This document shows positions 44,968 to 54,181 of a DNA stretch of 64,000 nucleotides, piece by piece. Made by a program: the position numbers and the translations under genes. The notes beneath the pieces are model-generated. The model made no database searches, was not told the DNA's origin, and worked only from the letters and a program-made list of their open reading frames with translations. Location: positions 1,171,001-1,235,000 of the forward strand of contig NZ_CP034443.1 of assembly GCF_003952365.1 (NCBI RefSeq). The letters are read 5' to 3'. Every line of letters starts with the position of its first letter. Within the stretch, counting starts at the first letter, position 1. The DNA is from Mesorhizobium sp. M9A.F.Ca.ET.002.03.1.2 (GTDB taxonomy: Bacteria; Pseudomonadota; Alphaproteobacteria; Rhizobiales; Rhizobiaceae).

Positions 44968-46019
44968 TTGGCTGTCCCCACGCGGCGGATGCGATAGGCG
45001 GTGAACAGCAGCGCCACCAGCATGGCGAGTAGCGCTGTGCCCTGGATGACGTCGCTAAGGAAGGCCGGGACACCGGTGGCCCGCGACATCGCCTCGGCGC
45101 CGGTCATGACGGCAGCAAGGAAGATCGCCGCCGGCACCACGCCGAGCGGATTGAGTCGCGCCAGCATGGCGACGACGATGCCGGAATAGCCATAGCCCGG
45201 CGAGATGTCGCTCATCACCTGGAAATGCACGCCGCCGACCTCGCCGACGCCGGCAAGGCCGGCCAGCGCGCCGGACAGCAGCGCCGTCGAGACCAGCACG
45301 CGCTCGACATGGATGCCGCCATAGCGCGCGGCTTCGGGATTCTCGCCAATGACCCTGATCCGGAAGCCGAGCGTCGTGCGCACGATCAGGAACCAGATGA
45401 CCGGCGCGGCGAGGAACGCCGCCACGACGCCGAGATGCAGCCGTGTGCCTTCGAGCAGCACCGGGAAATTCGCCGAATCCTCGATCGGCGGCGAGATCGG
45501 GTAACCGCTGAAACTGTCTTTCCACGGGCCTTCGATCAGCGCCATCAGGGCGTAGAAGATGACCGAGTTGAGCAGCAGCGAGCTGACCACGTCATCAACC
45601 CTGAATTTTACCCGCAGCGTCGCCGGCACCAAGGCGACCGCCGCGCCGGCAGCCGCACCCGCCAGGGCCATCAGCAGCATAGCGAGCGGCCCCGGCATCG
45701 GGATGGCGCCGACCGCGCAGCTCGCTACCGCGCCGGCAAGCAACTGCCCCTCGGCGCCGATGTTCCAGAATTTGGCGCGGAAGGCGACAGCGACGGCAAG
45801 CCCGGTGAAGATCATCGGTGTCGCGCGCACCAGCGTTTCCGTGATCGCGTAGCTGTCGCCGAGAGACGCCGAAAACATCACCCCATAGGCCTCGACCACG
45901 CCGGCGCCGGCCAGTGCGACCAGACCGCTGCACAGCACCAGCGTTGCTGCGATCGCCAGTAGCGGTAGTGCCAGGTTGAACCAGGTAGGCGTGCTGGTGC
46001 GGGCTTCCAGACGGAACAT
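44964..46019 (-). CDS. BMP-type (nucleoside) ABC importer permease 1
   Basis: A 351-residue permease, the YufP/NupP-like partner. Hallmarks are ATPMIFTGLAVAVAFRAKFWNIGAEGQLLAGAVAS and FRIRVIGENPEAARYGGIHVERV. Membrane helices alternate along the whole length. The start shares a base with the ATPase stop at 46019, and the stop overlaps permease 2. All three genes of the operon are packed without gaps, as expected for a single transporter. Confidence 0.92.
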   Translation of the reverse strand: MFRLEARTSTPTWFNLALPLLAIAATLVLCSGLVALAGAGVVEAYGVMFSASLGDSYAITETLVRATPMIFTGLAVAVAFRAKFWNIGAEGQLLAGAVASCAVGAIPMPGPLAMLLMALAGAAAGAAVALVPATLRVKFRVDDVVSSLLLNSVIFYALMALIEGPWKDSFSGYPISPPIEDSANFPVLLEGTRLHLGVVAAFLAAPVIWFLIVRTTLGFRIRVIGENPEAARYGGIHVERVLVSTALLSGALAGLAGVGEVGGVHFQVMSDISPGYGYSGIVVAMLARLNPLGVVPAAIFLAAVMTGAEAMSRATGVPAFLSDVIQGTALLAMLVALLFTAYRIRRVGTAK

Positions 46020-47536
46020 CAGGCTTTGCCCTCCGCCCCGGTCATCATCAGGCCCAGCCGCGCGATCGTTGCCACGGCGCTGTCGAGCATGCCGGCGATG
46101 TGTCCCTCATACATCACCGCGATGCGGTCGCAGAGCATCAGCAGTTCTTCGAGGTCCTCGCCGATGACGATGATGCCGCAGCCCTTGGCCCGCATGTCGA
46201 GGAACTTTTCATGGATGAAGCGGGCGGCGCCGATGTCGAGACCGCGTGTCGGCTGCGACACGATCAGCACCTTTGGGTCGAAGGCAAGTTCACGCGCCAG
46301 CAGCGCCTTTTGCAGATTGCCGCCGGACAGGGCGCCCGCCCGCGTCATCGGCCCGGGGCAGCGTATGTCGTAGGCCTTGATCTGTTCCTCGGCAAAGGCG
46401 CGGATCGCGTCAGGCCTGAGCAAACCGTTGCGGCTGAACGCCGCCGTGCCGATCCGCGGCAGCACCATCGAATCGGCGAGCGGCAGATTGGTGACGAGCC
46501 CAGTCGTCATCCGGTCTTCCGGGATGCGCCCGAGACCAAGCGCCTGCACCTCGCGCGGCGAAAAGCGCGAGACAACTTTGCCGGCTATCGTCATCTGGCC
46601 GGCATCGGGCGCGAGCACGCCGGAGATCACCTCGGCCAGCGCCCGTTGGCCATTGCCCGAGACGCCGGCAATGCCGAGGATCTCGCCGGCGCGGACAAAG
46701 AGCGACACGTCGCGCAGCGGCATACCGGAATGGCGCGACGTCGAGATGCCGTCCAGGGTCAGCACTGCGGCACCCGGCGTCGATGCCCCCCTGGCCGGCG
46801 GAACGATCTCGTGGCCGCACATCAGCCGCGCCATCTCCGACGAGTTCGTGCTGGCAGGCGTGTCGACGCGGCCGGCAACGCGGCCGTGCCGCAACACCAG
46901 GCAGCGATGGGTCAGCGCCCGCACCTCGTTGAGCTTGTGCGAGATGAAGATGATGCCGAGACCCTGGGCCGCCATCGACCGCAGCGCCGAAAACAGCCCC
47001 TCGACCTCGCTCGGCGCCAGCACCGCCGTCGGCTCGTCGAGGATCAGCAACCTTGCGCCGCGAAACAGCGCCTTGACGATTTCGAGCCGCTGCTGCTCGC
47101 CGACCGACAATGCCGAGACGGGAAGGTCCGGATCGAGCGTGAGCCCGTGCTGCCGGCCGATCTCGTCGAGCCGCGCCAGCCCACCGGCGCGGTCGATCCG
47201 GCCCGACTTGCCCGGAATGCCGATCAGCAGGTTTTCCAGCACTGACAATCGCGGCGCGAGATGGAAATGCTGGTGCACCATGCCGATGCCGGCGGCCAGC
47301 GCATCGGCCGAACTGTTGATCGTAACCTGCCGGCCCTGGACCAGGATCTCGCCGACGTCCGGCGCATAAGCGCCGAACAGCACGTTCATCAGCGTCGTCT
47401 TGCCGGCGCCGTTCTCGCCGAGCAGCCCGAGGATTTCGCCCGGCGCGACGCTGAGATCGACGGCTTCATTTGCCTTGACGGCGCCGAAGCTCTTGGAGAT
47501 GCCGCGCATTTCGATGAGAGGGACGGGTGTTGGCAA
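46019..47536 (-). CDS. BMP-type ABC importer ATPase (two ATPase domains)
   Basis: A 505-residue duplicated ABC ATPase of the sugar/nucleoside (RbsA/MglA-like) group. Domain 1 has GLLGENGAGKTTLMNVLFG, LSVGEQQRLEIVKAL and LLILDEPTAVLAPSE. Domain 2 has GIAGVSGNGQRALAEVISG (a degenerate Walker A, Gly-Asn-Gly-Gln) and GALSGGNLQKALLARELAF, then VLIVSQPTRGLDIGA in place of the usual Walker B ending. Such asymmetry is normal in this group. It is separated from the binding protein gene by a palindromic repeat at 47568-47699. Confidence 0.94.
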   Translation of the reverse strand: MPTPVPLIEMRGISKSFGAVKANEAVDLSVAPGEILGLLGENGAGKTTLMNVLFGAYAPDVGEILVQGRQVTINSSADALAAGIGMVHQHFHLAPRLSVLENLLIGIPGKSGRIDRAGGLARLDEIGRQHGLTLDPDLPVSALSVGEQQRLEIVKALFRGARLLILDEPTAVLAPSEVEGLFSALRSMAAQGLGIIFISHKLNEVRALTHRCLVLRHGRVAGRVDTPASTNSSEMARLMCGHEIVPPARGASTPGAAVLTLDGISTSRHSGMPLRDVSLFVRAGEILGIAGVSGNGQRALAEVISGVLAPDAGQMTIAGKVVSRFSPREVQALGLGRIPEDRMTTGLVTNLPLADSMVLPRIGTAAFSRNGLLRPDAIRAFAEEQIKAYDIRCPGPMTRAGALSGGNLQKALLARELAFDPKVLIVSQPTRGLDIGAARFIHEKFLDMRAKGCGIIVIGEDLEELLMLCDRIAVMYEGHIAGMLDSAVATIARLGLMMTGAEGKA

Positions 47537-47567
47537 GGATGCTCCTATGGGGAGATCGCGCGACTCT

Positions 47568-47699
47568 TCACCCTCCCCCTTGTGGGGAGGGTCGGCTTAC
47601 GATCGTAGCGAAGCGAAGATCGCGAGACGGGGTGGGGGAACGGCGCCGACCCCCACCCGCTCCGCTTCGCGGATCGACCCTCCCAACAGGGGGAGGGTA
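47568..47699. repeat. Palindromic GC-rich repeat in the BMP operon
   Basis: Outer arms CACCCTCCCCCTTGTGGGGAG and CTCCCTCCCCC-like end (about 47570-47593 and 47674-47698) face each other, with a middle hairpin GCGAAGCGAAGATCGCG and a GGGTGGGGG/CCCCCACCC pair. It occupies most of the 170-base gap between the binding-protein gene and the ATPase gene. It looks like a multicopy rhizobial intergenic element. In this position it may lower expression of the downstream transport genes relative to the binding protein. Confidence 0.8.
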
Positions 47700-47706
47700 A
47701 AAAAAC

Positions 47707-48738
47707 TCAATCCGAAACCGGCGTGTTTTCGTCGACGTCGACACGGAAATTGCCGTCGAGAATTTCGGCCTTCTTCTTCTCGACCAACTCCTTGACGTCG
47801 GCGGGCAGCGTCTTGTCGAATTTGTGGTAGGGCGCCAGCGAGGAGCCGCCCTTAGTCATGCGCGAGAAATCGCCGTAATCCTGCGCGGTGAACACCCCCG
47901 CCTTGACCAGCTTGATCGCCTGCTCGACCGTCGGATACATGTCCCAGACCGGTCCGGTGATCACCGTGTCGGGGGCGAGGCTCGACTGGTCGGACATGTT
48001 GGAGATGGCGAGGATCTTCCTCTCCGCCGCCGCTTCGATGACGCCGAAGCGCTCGGCATAGATCACGTCGACGCCGGCGTCGATCTGGGCGATCGCCGCT
48101 TCCTTCGCCTTCGGCGGGTCGAAGAAAGAGCCGATGAACGCGACCTTCTTCTTGATGTCCGGATTGACCTCCCTGGCACCGGCAAAGAAAGCGTTGACCA
48201 GCCGGTTCACTTCCGGAATGCCCATCGCCGCGACGGCGCCGATCGTGCCTGATTTCGACATCTTTCCGGCGATCAGGCCAGAGAGATAGGCCGGCTCGTG
48301 GATCCAATTGTCGAAGACGCCGAAATTCGGTTCGGCCGGCCCGGCGCCGGAGCCGAACAGGAAGGCGACCTTCGGAAACTGCTTGGCCGTCCGGCGGGAT
48401 TCCCGTTCGGCGGCGAAAGCATCGCCCAGCACCAGCTCATAGCCGCCTTGCGCATATTCGCGCATGACACGGCTGAAATCCGCCGTCTGCACCTTTTCCG
48501 ACCATTTGTATTCGATGCCGAGTTCCTTCTCGGCCTTCTGCAGGGCGACATGGATCTGGTGATCCCATGGCTCCTCGATCGGCGTGGCGAAGATCGCCGC
48601 CACCTTCAGCTTCTTGTCCTGTGCCAAGGCCTGGCCCGGCAGCATGGCTGCAGCTAGGCCGAGCGCGCCCAGTTCCAGAACGTTGCGTCGCGAAAGCCCT
48701 TCGCGTTTCGATTGGATTTTGCTCTTCCGGTTTTCCAT
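47707..48738 (-). CDS. BMP-family (PnrA-like) substrate-binding protein
   Basis: A 343-residue exported binding protein. The N-terminus has a Tat-like signal, LSRRNVLELGALGLAAAMLPGQALAQ. Core features are KKLKVAAIFATPIEEPWDHQI, YELVLGDAF and KVAFIGSFFDPPKAKEAAIAQIDAGVDVIYAE, the basic-membrane-protein fold that binds purine nucleosides in relatives. A C-terminal EKKKAEILDGNF end matches the family. It is transcribed ahead of the ATPase and permeases, though a palindromic repeat lies between. Substrate is inferred, not shown. Confidence 0.92.
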   Translation of the reverse strand: MENRKSKIQSKREGLSRRNVLELGALGLAAAMLPGQALAQDKKLKVAAIFATPIEEPWDHQIHVALQKAEKELGIEYKWSEKVQTADFSRVMREYAQGGYELVLGDAFAAERESRRTAKQFPKVAFLFGSGAGPAEPNFGVFDNWIHEPAYLSGLIAGKMSKSGTIGAVAAMGIPEVNRLVNAFFAGAREVNPDIKKKVAFIGSFFDPPKAKEAAIAQIDAGVDVIYAERFGVIEAAAERKILAISNMSDQSSLAPDTVITGPVWDMYPTVEQAIKLVKAGVFTAQDYGDFSRMTKGGSSLAPYHKFDKTLPADVKELVEKKKAEILDGNFRVDVDENTPVSD

Positions 48739-48931
48739 TGCATGCCCCTCTGATTGACGCCGTGTCGAGCCGGCTTTGTTCTTGAAGAAATGTCAGCGAG
48801 GAGAACTATGGAACGGCGCCTGACTTTTGTCCACATGGTCAAATTTAGTGACGAGAGTGCAGCCAGAAGCTTAGCAAAGCCTGCCCGGTTCAAGTACTGC
48901 GGCTTGAATCCGGCACTCACCCCAAATCTGT

Positions 48932-50137
48932 CTATTGCCTTTCCAGCGCCACCGCGATGCCCTGGCCGACGCCGATGCACATGGTGGCGAGCGCATAGCG
49001 GCCGCCGCGTTCGCGAAGTTCCAGCGCCGCAGTGCCGGATATGCGCGCGCCCGACATGCCGAGCGGGTGGCCGAGCGCAATGGCGCCGCCATTCGGGTTG
49101 ACATGCTCCGCGTCCTCGGCAATGCCGAGTTGACGAAGCACGGCAATGCCCTGGGAGGCAAAGGCTTCGTTGAGCTCGATGACGTCGAAGTCCGCCGGCT
49201 TCAGACCAAGCCGGGCACACAGCTTCTGCGTCGCCGGCACCGGGCCGATGCCCATGATGCGCGGCGCCACGCCGGCGGCCGCACCGCCGAGAATGCGGGC
49301 GATCGGCGTCAGGCCGTATTTCTTCACGGCGGCTTCCGAGGCGACGATCAGCGCCGCCGCACCGTCATTGACGCCCGACGCGTTGCCGGCGGTGACCGTG
49401 CCGCCTTGCCGGAACGGCGTCGGCAATTTCGCGAGCGCCTCGACCGTCGTGCCGGCGCGCGGATGCTCATCCTTGCTGACAACCACCGGATCGCCCTTGC
49501 GCTGCGCGATCATCACCGGGGTAATTTCCTTAGCCAGCCGGCCATTGGCTTGCGCGGCGACCGCCTTGTCCTGGCTGCGCACGGCAAATGCATCCTGGTC
49601 GGCACGTGAGACCGAAAAATCCTCGGCGACGTTCTCTCCGGTCTCCGGCATCGAATCAATGCCGTACTGCGTCTTCATCAGCGGGTTGACGAAGCGCCAG
49701 CCGATGGTGGTGTCGTGGATTTCGGCATTGCGCGAAAAGGCGGCTTCCGCCTTGGGCATGACGAAAGGGGCGCGGCTCATGGATTCGACGCCGCCTGATA
49801 TCATCAGCTCCGCTTCGCCAGTCTTGATCGCGCGCGCGGCGATGATGACGGCGTCCATGCCGGAACCGCACAGGCGGTTGACGGTCGAGCCGGAAACCTC
49901 TTTGGGCAGGCCGGCCAGCAGCAGCGCCATGCGCGCCACATTGCGGTTGTCCTCGCCTGCCTGGTTGGCGCAGCCATAGACGACGTCGTCGATCGCGGCC
50001 CAGTCGATGCCGGGATTGCGTTCGATCAAAGCCCTTAGAGGTATCGCACCAAGATCGTCGGCGCGCACCGACGCCAACTGCCCGCCGAAGCGTCCAATCG
50101 GCGTGCGAATGTAGTCGCAGATATAGGCCTCGGCCAT
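48932..50137 (-). CDS. pcaF: 3-oxoadipyl-CoA thiolase (PcaF type)
   Basis: A 401-residue thiolase. It opens ICDYIRTPIGRFGGQLASVR, a PcaF hallmark, and continues CANQAGEDNRNVARMALLLAGLP. The nucleophile is Cys90 in VNRLCGSGMDA, the base His is in ALGHPLGMSGAR and the second Cys is in TMCIGVGQG. The full length and all catalytic residues are present. In aromatic breakdown it splits 3-oxoadipyl-CoA into succinyl-CoA and acetyl-CoA. No other pca gene is in the window, so it may here serve fatty-acid or amine-derived CoA esters. It is separated from both the BMP operon and the amine region by 50-190 bases. Confidence 0.85.
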   Translation of the reverse strand: MAEAYICDYIRTPIGRFGGQLASVRADDLGAIPLRALIERNPGIDWAAIDDVVYGCANQAGEDNRNVARMALLLAGLPKEVSGSTVNRLCGSGMDAVIIAARAIKTGEAELMISGGVESMSRAPFVMPKAEAAFSRNAEIHDTTIGWRFVNPLMKTQYGIDSMPETGENVAEDFSVSRADQDAFAVRSQDKAVAAQANGRLAKEITPVMIAQRKGDPVVVSKDEHPRAGTTVEALAKLPTPFRQGGTVTAGNASGVNDGAAALIVASEAAVKKYGLTPIARILGGAAAGVAPRIMGIGPVPATQKLCARLGLKPADFDVIELNEAFASQGIAVLRQLGIAEDAEHVNPNGGAIALGHPLGMSGARISGTAALELRERGGRYALATMCIGVGQGIAVALERQ

Positions 50138-50188
50138 CTATGCAGCTTTCTCTTTTGCGTTTCCCTGGTGCGGCCCGCTCGCTTGCGC

Positions 50189-51496
50189 TCAATGCTTGAT
50201 GCGGTCGCGCATGGCGTACCAGAGCATGCCGAGCACATAAAGCGGGCCGCGCAGCGCCGTGCCGCCGGGAAACGGCAGCGGGCTGAGCGTCGAAAACAGA
50301 TCCAACCGCGAAGCATCGCCGGTGATCGCCTCGGCGAGCAGCTTTCCCGACAGCGTCGACAGGATGACGCCCTTGCCGGAGTAGCCATGCGCGAAATACA
50401 CCTCGCCATAGTGCCCGACATGCGGCAGGCGCGATGTCGTCACCGAGACGAGCCCGCCCCAGGCATGATCGATGCGGCGGCCGCTGAGTTGCGGAAAGGT
50501 CTTTTCCATGTGCGGCCGCACGAAACCGGCAATGTCGGCGGGCGGCGACGGCGTGTAGCGCTCGCCGCCGCCGAACAGCAGGCGCCCATCCGCCGACATC
50601 CTGAAATAGTTGACCACGAACCGCGTGTCGGAGACGGCCACATTGCTCGGGATGACGTCGCTCTTGTCGCCCAGCGGCTCGGTGGCGATGATGTAGTTGC
50701 CGACCGGCATGATACGGCTGTTGACGCGCGGCTCGAGCCCCTGAAGCAGCGCGTCGCCGGCCAGCACGACATGCTTGGCCCGGACCGAGCCCTTGGCCGT
50801 CGAAACCCGGAGGGAAGGCTCGCGCTCCAGCCGTAGCGCCACCGAATTTTCGTGGATGGTGACGCCCGCCGCTGCCGCCGCGCGGGCGAGGCCCAACGTG
50901 TAGTTCAGCGGATGCATGTGGCCGCCGAGCTTCTCGTACATCGCGCCATGATAGGGCGTGTTCACCATTGCGCGCGCCTGCGCCGATGACAGCATCTCGA
51001 CATCATGAAAGTGCATCACGCTGGCAAGACACTCGGCCTCTTCCTCGAGGTCGCGCAGGTCGGAGCTGTTGACCGCACCGGCCAGATGGCCGGTCAGCCG
51101 GAGATCGCAATCGATGGCGTGGCGCTCGATCAGGTCGAGAACCAGTCCGCGCGCCTCGAAGGCGAGATCGAAAAGCGCCTTTGCCCGTTCCGGCCCATAG
51201 AGCTTGACCAGACCCTTGGCGCCCTTGCGCAGGCCGGGGATGATTTGGCCGCCATTGCGCCCTGACGCGCCCCAGCCGATCTTGCCGCCTTCGAGCAGCA
51301 CCACCTTCAAGCCGCGCTCGGCCGCGTGAAGAGCCGCGGACAGACCGGTGCAGCCGCCGCCGACCACCACCAGATCGGCATCGATATCGCCCTGCAGCGC
51401 CGGATGGCCCGGAGCCGGGTTGGCGGTCGCGACATAATAGGATTTGCCGATATCCAGGCCGGAATTGAAGCCCCCAGAATTGAAACCCATGATCAT
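50189..51496 (-). CDS. FAD-dependent amine oxidase (PuuB-like)
   Basis: A 435-residue DAO-family flavoprotein. The FAD-binding loop is DLVVVGGGCTGLSAALHAAERG, followed by GKIGWGASGRNGGQIIPGLR, a signature of gamma-glutamylputrescine oxidases. Further on are HPLNYTLGLARAAAAAG, GLEPRVNSRIMPVGNYIIATEPL and WGGLVSVTTSRLPHVG. The ATG at 51496 overlaps the ligase stop (ATGA); 51490 is an alternative start. In the Puu pathway this enzyme oxidises the gamma-glutamylated amine to an aldehyde. It is the last gene of the minus-strand block. Confidence 0.9.
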   Translation of the reverse strand: MIMGFNSGGFNSGLDIGKSYYVATANPAPGHPALQGDIDADLVVVGGGCTGLSAALHAAERGLKVVLLEGGKIGWGASGRNGGQIIPGLRKGAKGLVKLYGPERAKALFDLAFEARGLVLDLIERHAIDCDLRLTGHLAGAVNSSDLRDLEEEAECLASVMHFHDVEMLSSAQARAMVNTPYHGAMYEKLGGHMHPLNYTLGLARAAAAAGVTIHENSVALRLEREPSLRVSTAKGSVRAKHVVLAGDALLQGLEPRVNSRIMPVGNYIIATEPLGDKSDVIPSNVAVSDTRFVVNYFRMSADGRLLFGGGERYTPSPPADIAGFVRPHMEKTFPQLSGRRIDHAWGGLVSVTTSRLPHVGHYGEVYFAHGYSGKGVILSTLSGKLLAEAITGDASRLDLFSTLSPLPFPGGTALRGPLYVLGMLWYAMRDRIKH

Positions 51497-52878
51497 ACCT
51501 TGAGCAGCAGATGGTCGCGTTCCCAGGACGTGACGACGCTTTGGAACAGGTCGAGCTCGACGCTCTTGACACGCAGATAGGTCTGGAAGAAATCCTCGCC
51601 GAGCAGCGCCCGAACCGGGCTGCAAGCGGCGAAACGATCGAGCGCCTCCTCCATGGTTTTCGGCAGCGTGCTCTTGCTGCGATAGGCATTGCCGGTCGCC
51701 TCGGGCGAACGCGAGAGCTTTTCCTCGACGCCGAGATAGCCGCAGAGCAGCGAGCCGGCCATCGCCAGATAGGGATTGGCGTCGGCGCCGGGCAGCCGGT
51801 TTTCCACCCGCCGCGCGGCCCGCCCGCCGGCCGGCACGCGCAGGCCGCAGGAGCGGTTGTCGCGCGACCACTCGATGTTGGCCGGCGCGCTATGGTTCGG
51901 CCGGATGCGGCGGAACGAGTTCACGTTCGGCGCAAACAGCGGCATGATTTCGGGAATGTATTTCTGCAGCCCGCCGATGAAATGCCCGAACATCTCGGTG
52001 TCGGCATCGTCGCGCCCGGCAAACAGCGTGTTCCCCGCCTCGTCGACGACCGACATGTGGAGATGCATGGAGCTGCCGGCTTGTGCGGCGATCGGCTTGG
52101 CCATGAAGGTCGCGTGCATGCCGCCTTCCTGCGCGGCCTGGCGCGTCATCCGCTTGAACAGCGAAACCTTGTCGGCCAGCGGCAGCGCGTCGCCATGCAG
52201 GAAATTGATTTCGAGCTGTGCCGTGCCCGACTCATGGATCAGCGTGTCGAGCGGCAGCCCGGCCGTGGCTGCGTAATCGTAGAGGCGCCGGATCACCGGC
52301 TCGAATTCCTCCAGCGCCGCCATGTCATAGGGATGCTGCACGGTTTCGGAGCGGCCGTTGCGCCCGACCGGCGCGGTCAACGGCCGATCGGGATCGGGAT
52401 TGGGCGCGGTCAGGTAGAATTCGAGCTCCGGCGCCACCACTGCCCGCCAGCCGCGCTGGCGATAGAGATCGAGCACGGCCCGCAGGACATGACGTGGCGA
52501 GGCCATCCACGGCCTATCGTCCATATGAAACGCATCGGCGAAGATATAGGCTTTGCCCGCTCCGGCACCCGGCGCCAGGCAGAGCGTCGCAACGTCCGGC
52601 ACCATCCGCATGTCGGGGTCCTGGTAGCCGAACCCCTCGTCGTTGGAACCGGAATAGCGGCCGTCGATGCAGACCAGGAAGGCGCTGCTCGGCAGATAAA
52701 GCGCGCGATCCTCGAGCGACTTCAGGAACTTCGCCGTCGGCAAGGTCTTGCCGCGCAACACGCCATTCACGTCCGGCACCAGGCACTCAACTTCCCTGAT
52801 CCCCTGCTGCTCCAGCCATTGCTTCGGATCGTCCGTTGGGGTCATTTGCGGTGCATCCGTTGTTGCGGTGTTGAGCAT
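51493..52878 (-). CDS. Glutamine-synthetase-like gamma-glutamylamine ligase (PuuA-like)
   Basis: A 461-residue enzyme of the glutamine synthetase fold. ELEFYLTAPN carries the active-site Glu pair, GTAQLEINFLHGD and SSMHLHMSVVDEAGN are the metal/ATP-site strands, and NSFRRIRPNHSAPANIEWSRDNRSCGLRV is the phosphate-binding region. It lacks the adenylylation-site Tyr region of true GlnA and resembles PuuA. It should join glutamate to a primary amine using ATP. It is 4 bases after the glycosyltransferase stop and its own stop overlaps the oxidase start, so it acts with that oxidase. Confidence 0.9.
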   Translation of the reverse strand: MLNTATTDAPQMTPTDDPKQWLEQQGIREVECLVPDVNGVLRGKTLPTAKFLKSLEDRALYLPSSAFLVCIDGRYSGSNDEGFGYQDPDMRMVPDVATLCLAPGAGAGKAYIFADAFHMDDRPWMASPRHVLRAVLDLYRQRGWRAVVAPELEFYLTAPNPDPDRPLTAPVGRNGRSETVQHPYDMAALEEFEPVIRRLYDYAATAGLPLDTLIHESGTAQLEINFLHGDALPLADKVSLFKRMTRQAAQEGGMHATFMAKPIAAQAGSSMHLHMSVVDEAGNTLFAGRDDADTEMFGHFIGGLQKYIPEIMPLFAPNVNSFRRIRPNHSAPANIEWSRDNRSCGLRVPAGGRAARRVENRLPGADANPYLAMAGSLLCGYLGVEEKLSRSPEATGNAYRSKSTLPKTMEEALDRFAACSPVRALLGEDFFQTYLRVKSVELDLFQSVVTSWERDHLLLKV

Positions 52879-52882
52879 CAGG

Positions 52883-54166
52883 TCACGTCCTTACGAGGGC
52901 GAGAATGGCTTCGGCGGCGGCGTCCGTTCCCGGCGCCCGTGCCATGGTGGCCGCATTCTCCTTGAGGCGAAAGCGCATCTCGCCGTCGGCCATTAGGCCA
53001 AGGATGGCCTGTTTCAGTTCATCATCGCTCCAGCAGTCGCGGCTGATGTGGCGGCCGACTCCGGTTTCTTCGGCGCGTCGAGCATTGTCGTGCCCGTCCC
53101 AGCAATAGGGCATGATCAGCGACGGCACGCCAAAACGCAGCGCTTCGCAAAAGCTGTTGTTGCCTCCGTGATGAATGAAGAGATCGGATTTCGCAACAAC
53201 CGACGGCTGCGGAAACCAGGCGTCGAGATAGACATTGTCAGGAACCGCGCGGTAGCTGTCGCGCAGACCGCCGGCATTGACGATGAAGCGGGCCGGCAGC
53301 CTGTCGAACACGGCGAGCATGCGCTCGATCAGGCCGACATCCATGGCGCCGAGGCTGCCGAAGCTGAGATAGACCAGCGGCCCGTCATTGCGCGGAAAGA
53401 CCGGTACGTCGAACGGCCCTTCCGAACGGACACAGCCTTCGAGATAGACGAAGCGGGCCGGGTCGAGCGGCTCTGCGCGCTCGCGGCGCACGATCGTCGG
53501 GGTCAGCAGCAGATTGAGGTCAGGCGAGGCCTCCAGGAATAGCCCCTTCGGCAAGGGCGCAAGACCGGCATCCGCCCGAAGCCGGTTAAACCGGTCGTGC
53601 GCCGGCGCAACGGCTGCCAGGTAGCGCGCCTCGAAGGCCGCGCGGCTCGGGTCGTTGGCGGCGAGACCGGACAGATAGGGTGGTACATTGGCGTCGGGAA
53701 GCTCGGTTTCGGCGCAAGAGATGACGCGCACCCATGGGCAACCGGCGCCCGCCAGCGCCGGAAACATGATGACATTGTCGAGCACGACGGCATCCGGCTT
53801 CAGCCGCGCCAGCAATTGGCGCAGCGGCGCCTCGGCATTGACCGCGGTGTCGACGATCGCTTCCCAGGTCGGGGCGACATAGGTTTGAAGCTGGTCGATC
53901 GGGCTCAACCTGAAATGCGGCAGATGGCGGCGCACGAAAGCCTGCCAGTAGCTCTGGCGTTCGCTGTCGGTCAGCGGCTCGTCGGTCGGCAGCTGGTATT
54001 CCTGAAAACCATAGTCGGCGAACACGCCGGAAAAGCCGGCATGGCAGATGAACACCGGCCGTGCGCCCCTTGCGCGCAGCGCCTGCGCGATGCCGACGCA
54101 ATTGAGCGCGGCGCCGAAGCTTGCTTCGGGAAACAGCGCGATGGTGGGGCTGGCTCTACGCTGCAA
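52883..54166 (-). CDS. GT1-like glycosyltransferase (paralogue A)
   Basis: A 427-residue soluble two-domain glycosyltransferase similar to macrolide and UDP-glycosyltransferases. The N-domain opens FPEASFGAALNCVGIAQALRA. The C-domain has GPLVYLSFGSLGAMDVGLIE, YLDAWFPQPSVVAKSDLFIHHGGNNSFCEALRFGVPSLIMPY and CWDGHDNARRAEETGVGR. The donor loop reads HHGGNNSF where the common GT1 form is HGGxGT, and WDGHDNAxRxEETG replaces the usual DQ pair. It shares these special features with the gene at 59197-60471. It is 4 bases upstream of the PuuA-like gene, so it is part of that pathway. Acceptor and sugar are unknown. Confidence 0.85.
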   Translation of the reverse strand: MQRRASPTIALFPEASFGAALNCVGIAQALRARGARPVFICHAGFSGVFADYGFQEYQLPTDEPLTDSERQSYWQAFVRRHLPHFRLSPIDQLQTYVAPTWEAIVDTAVNAEAPLRQLLARLKPDAVVLDNVIMFPALAGAGCPWVRVISCAETELPDANVPPYLSGLAANDPSRAAFEARYLAAVAPAHDRFNRLRADAGLAPLPKGLFLEASPDLNLLLTPTIVRRERAEPLDPARFVYLEGCVRSEGPFDVPVFPRNDGPLVYLSFGSLGAMDVGLIERMLAVFDRLPARFIVNAGGLRDSYRAVPDNVYLDAWFPQPSVVAKSDLFIHHGGNNSFCEALRFGVPSLIMPYCWDGHDNARRAEETGVGRHISRDCWSDDELKQAILGLMADGEMRFRLKENAATMARAPGTDAAAEAILALVRT

Positions 54167-54181
54167 TCCTCAAGGTCCTCG

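Noticed and set aside
47568..47699. CRISPR array
   Set aside because: Only one palindromic unit is present, with no spaced repeats or cas genes.
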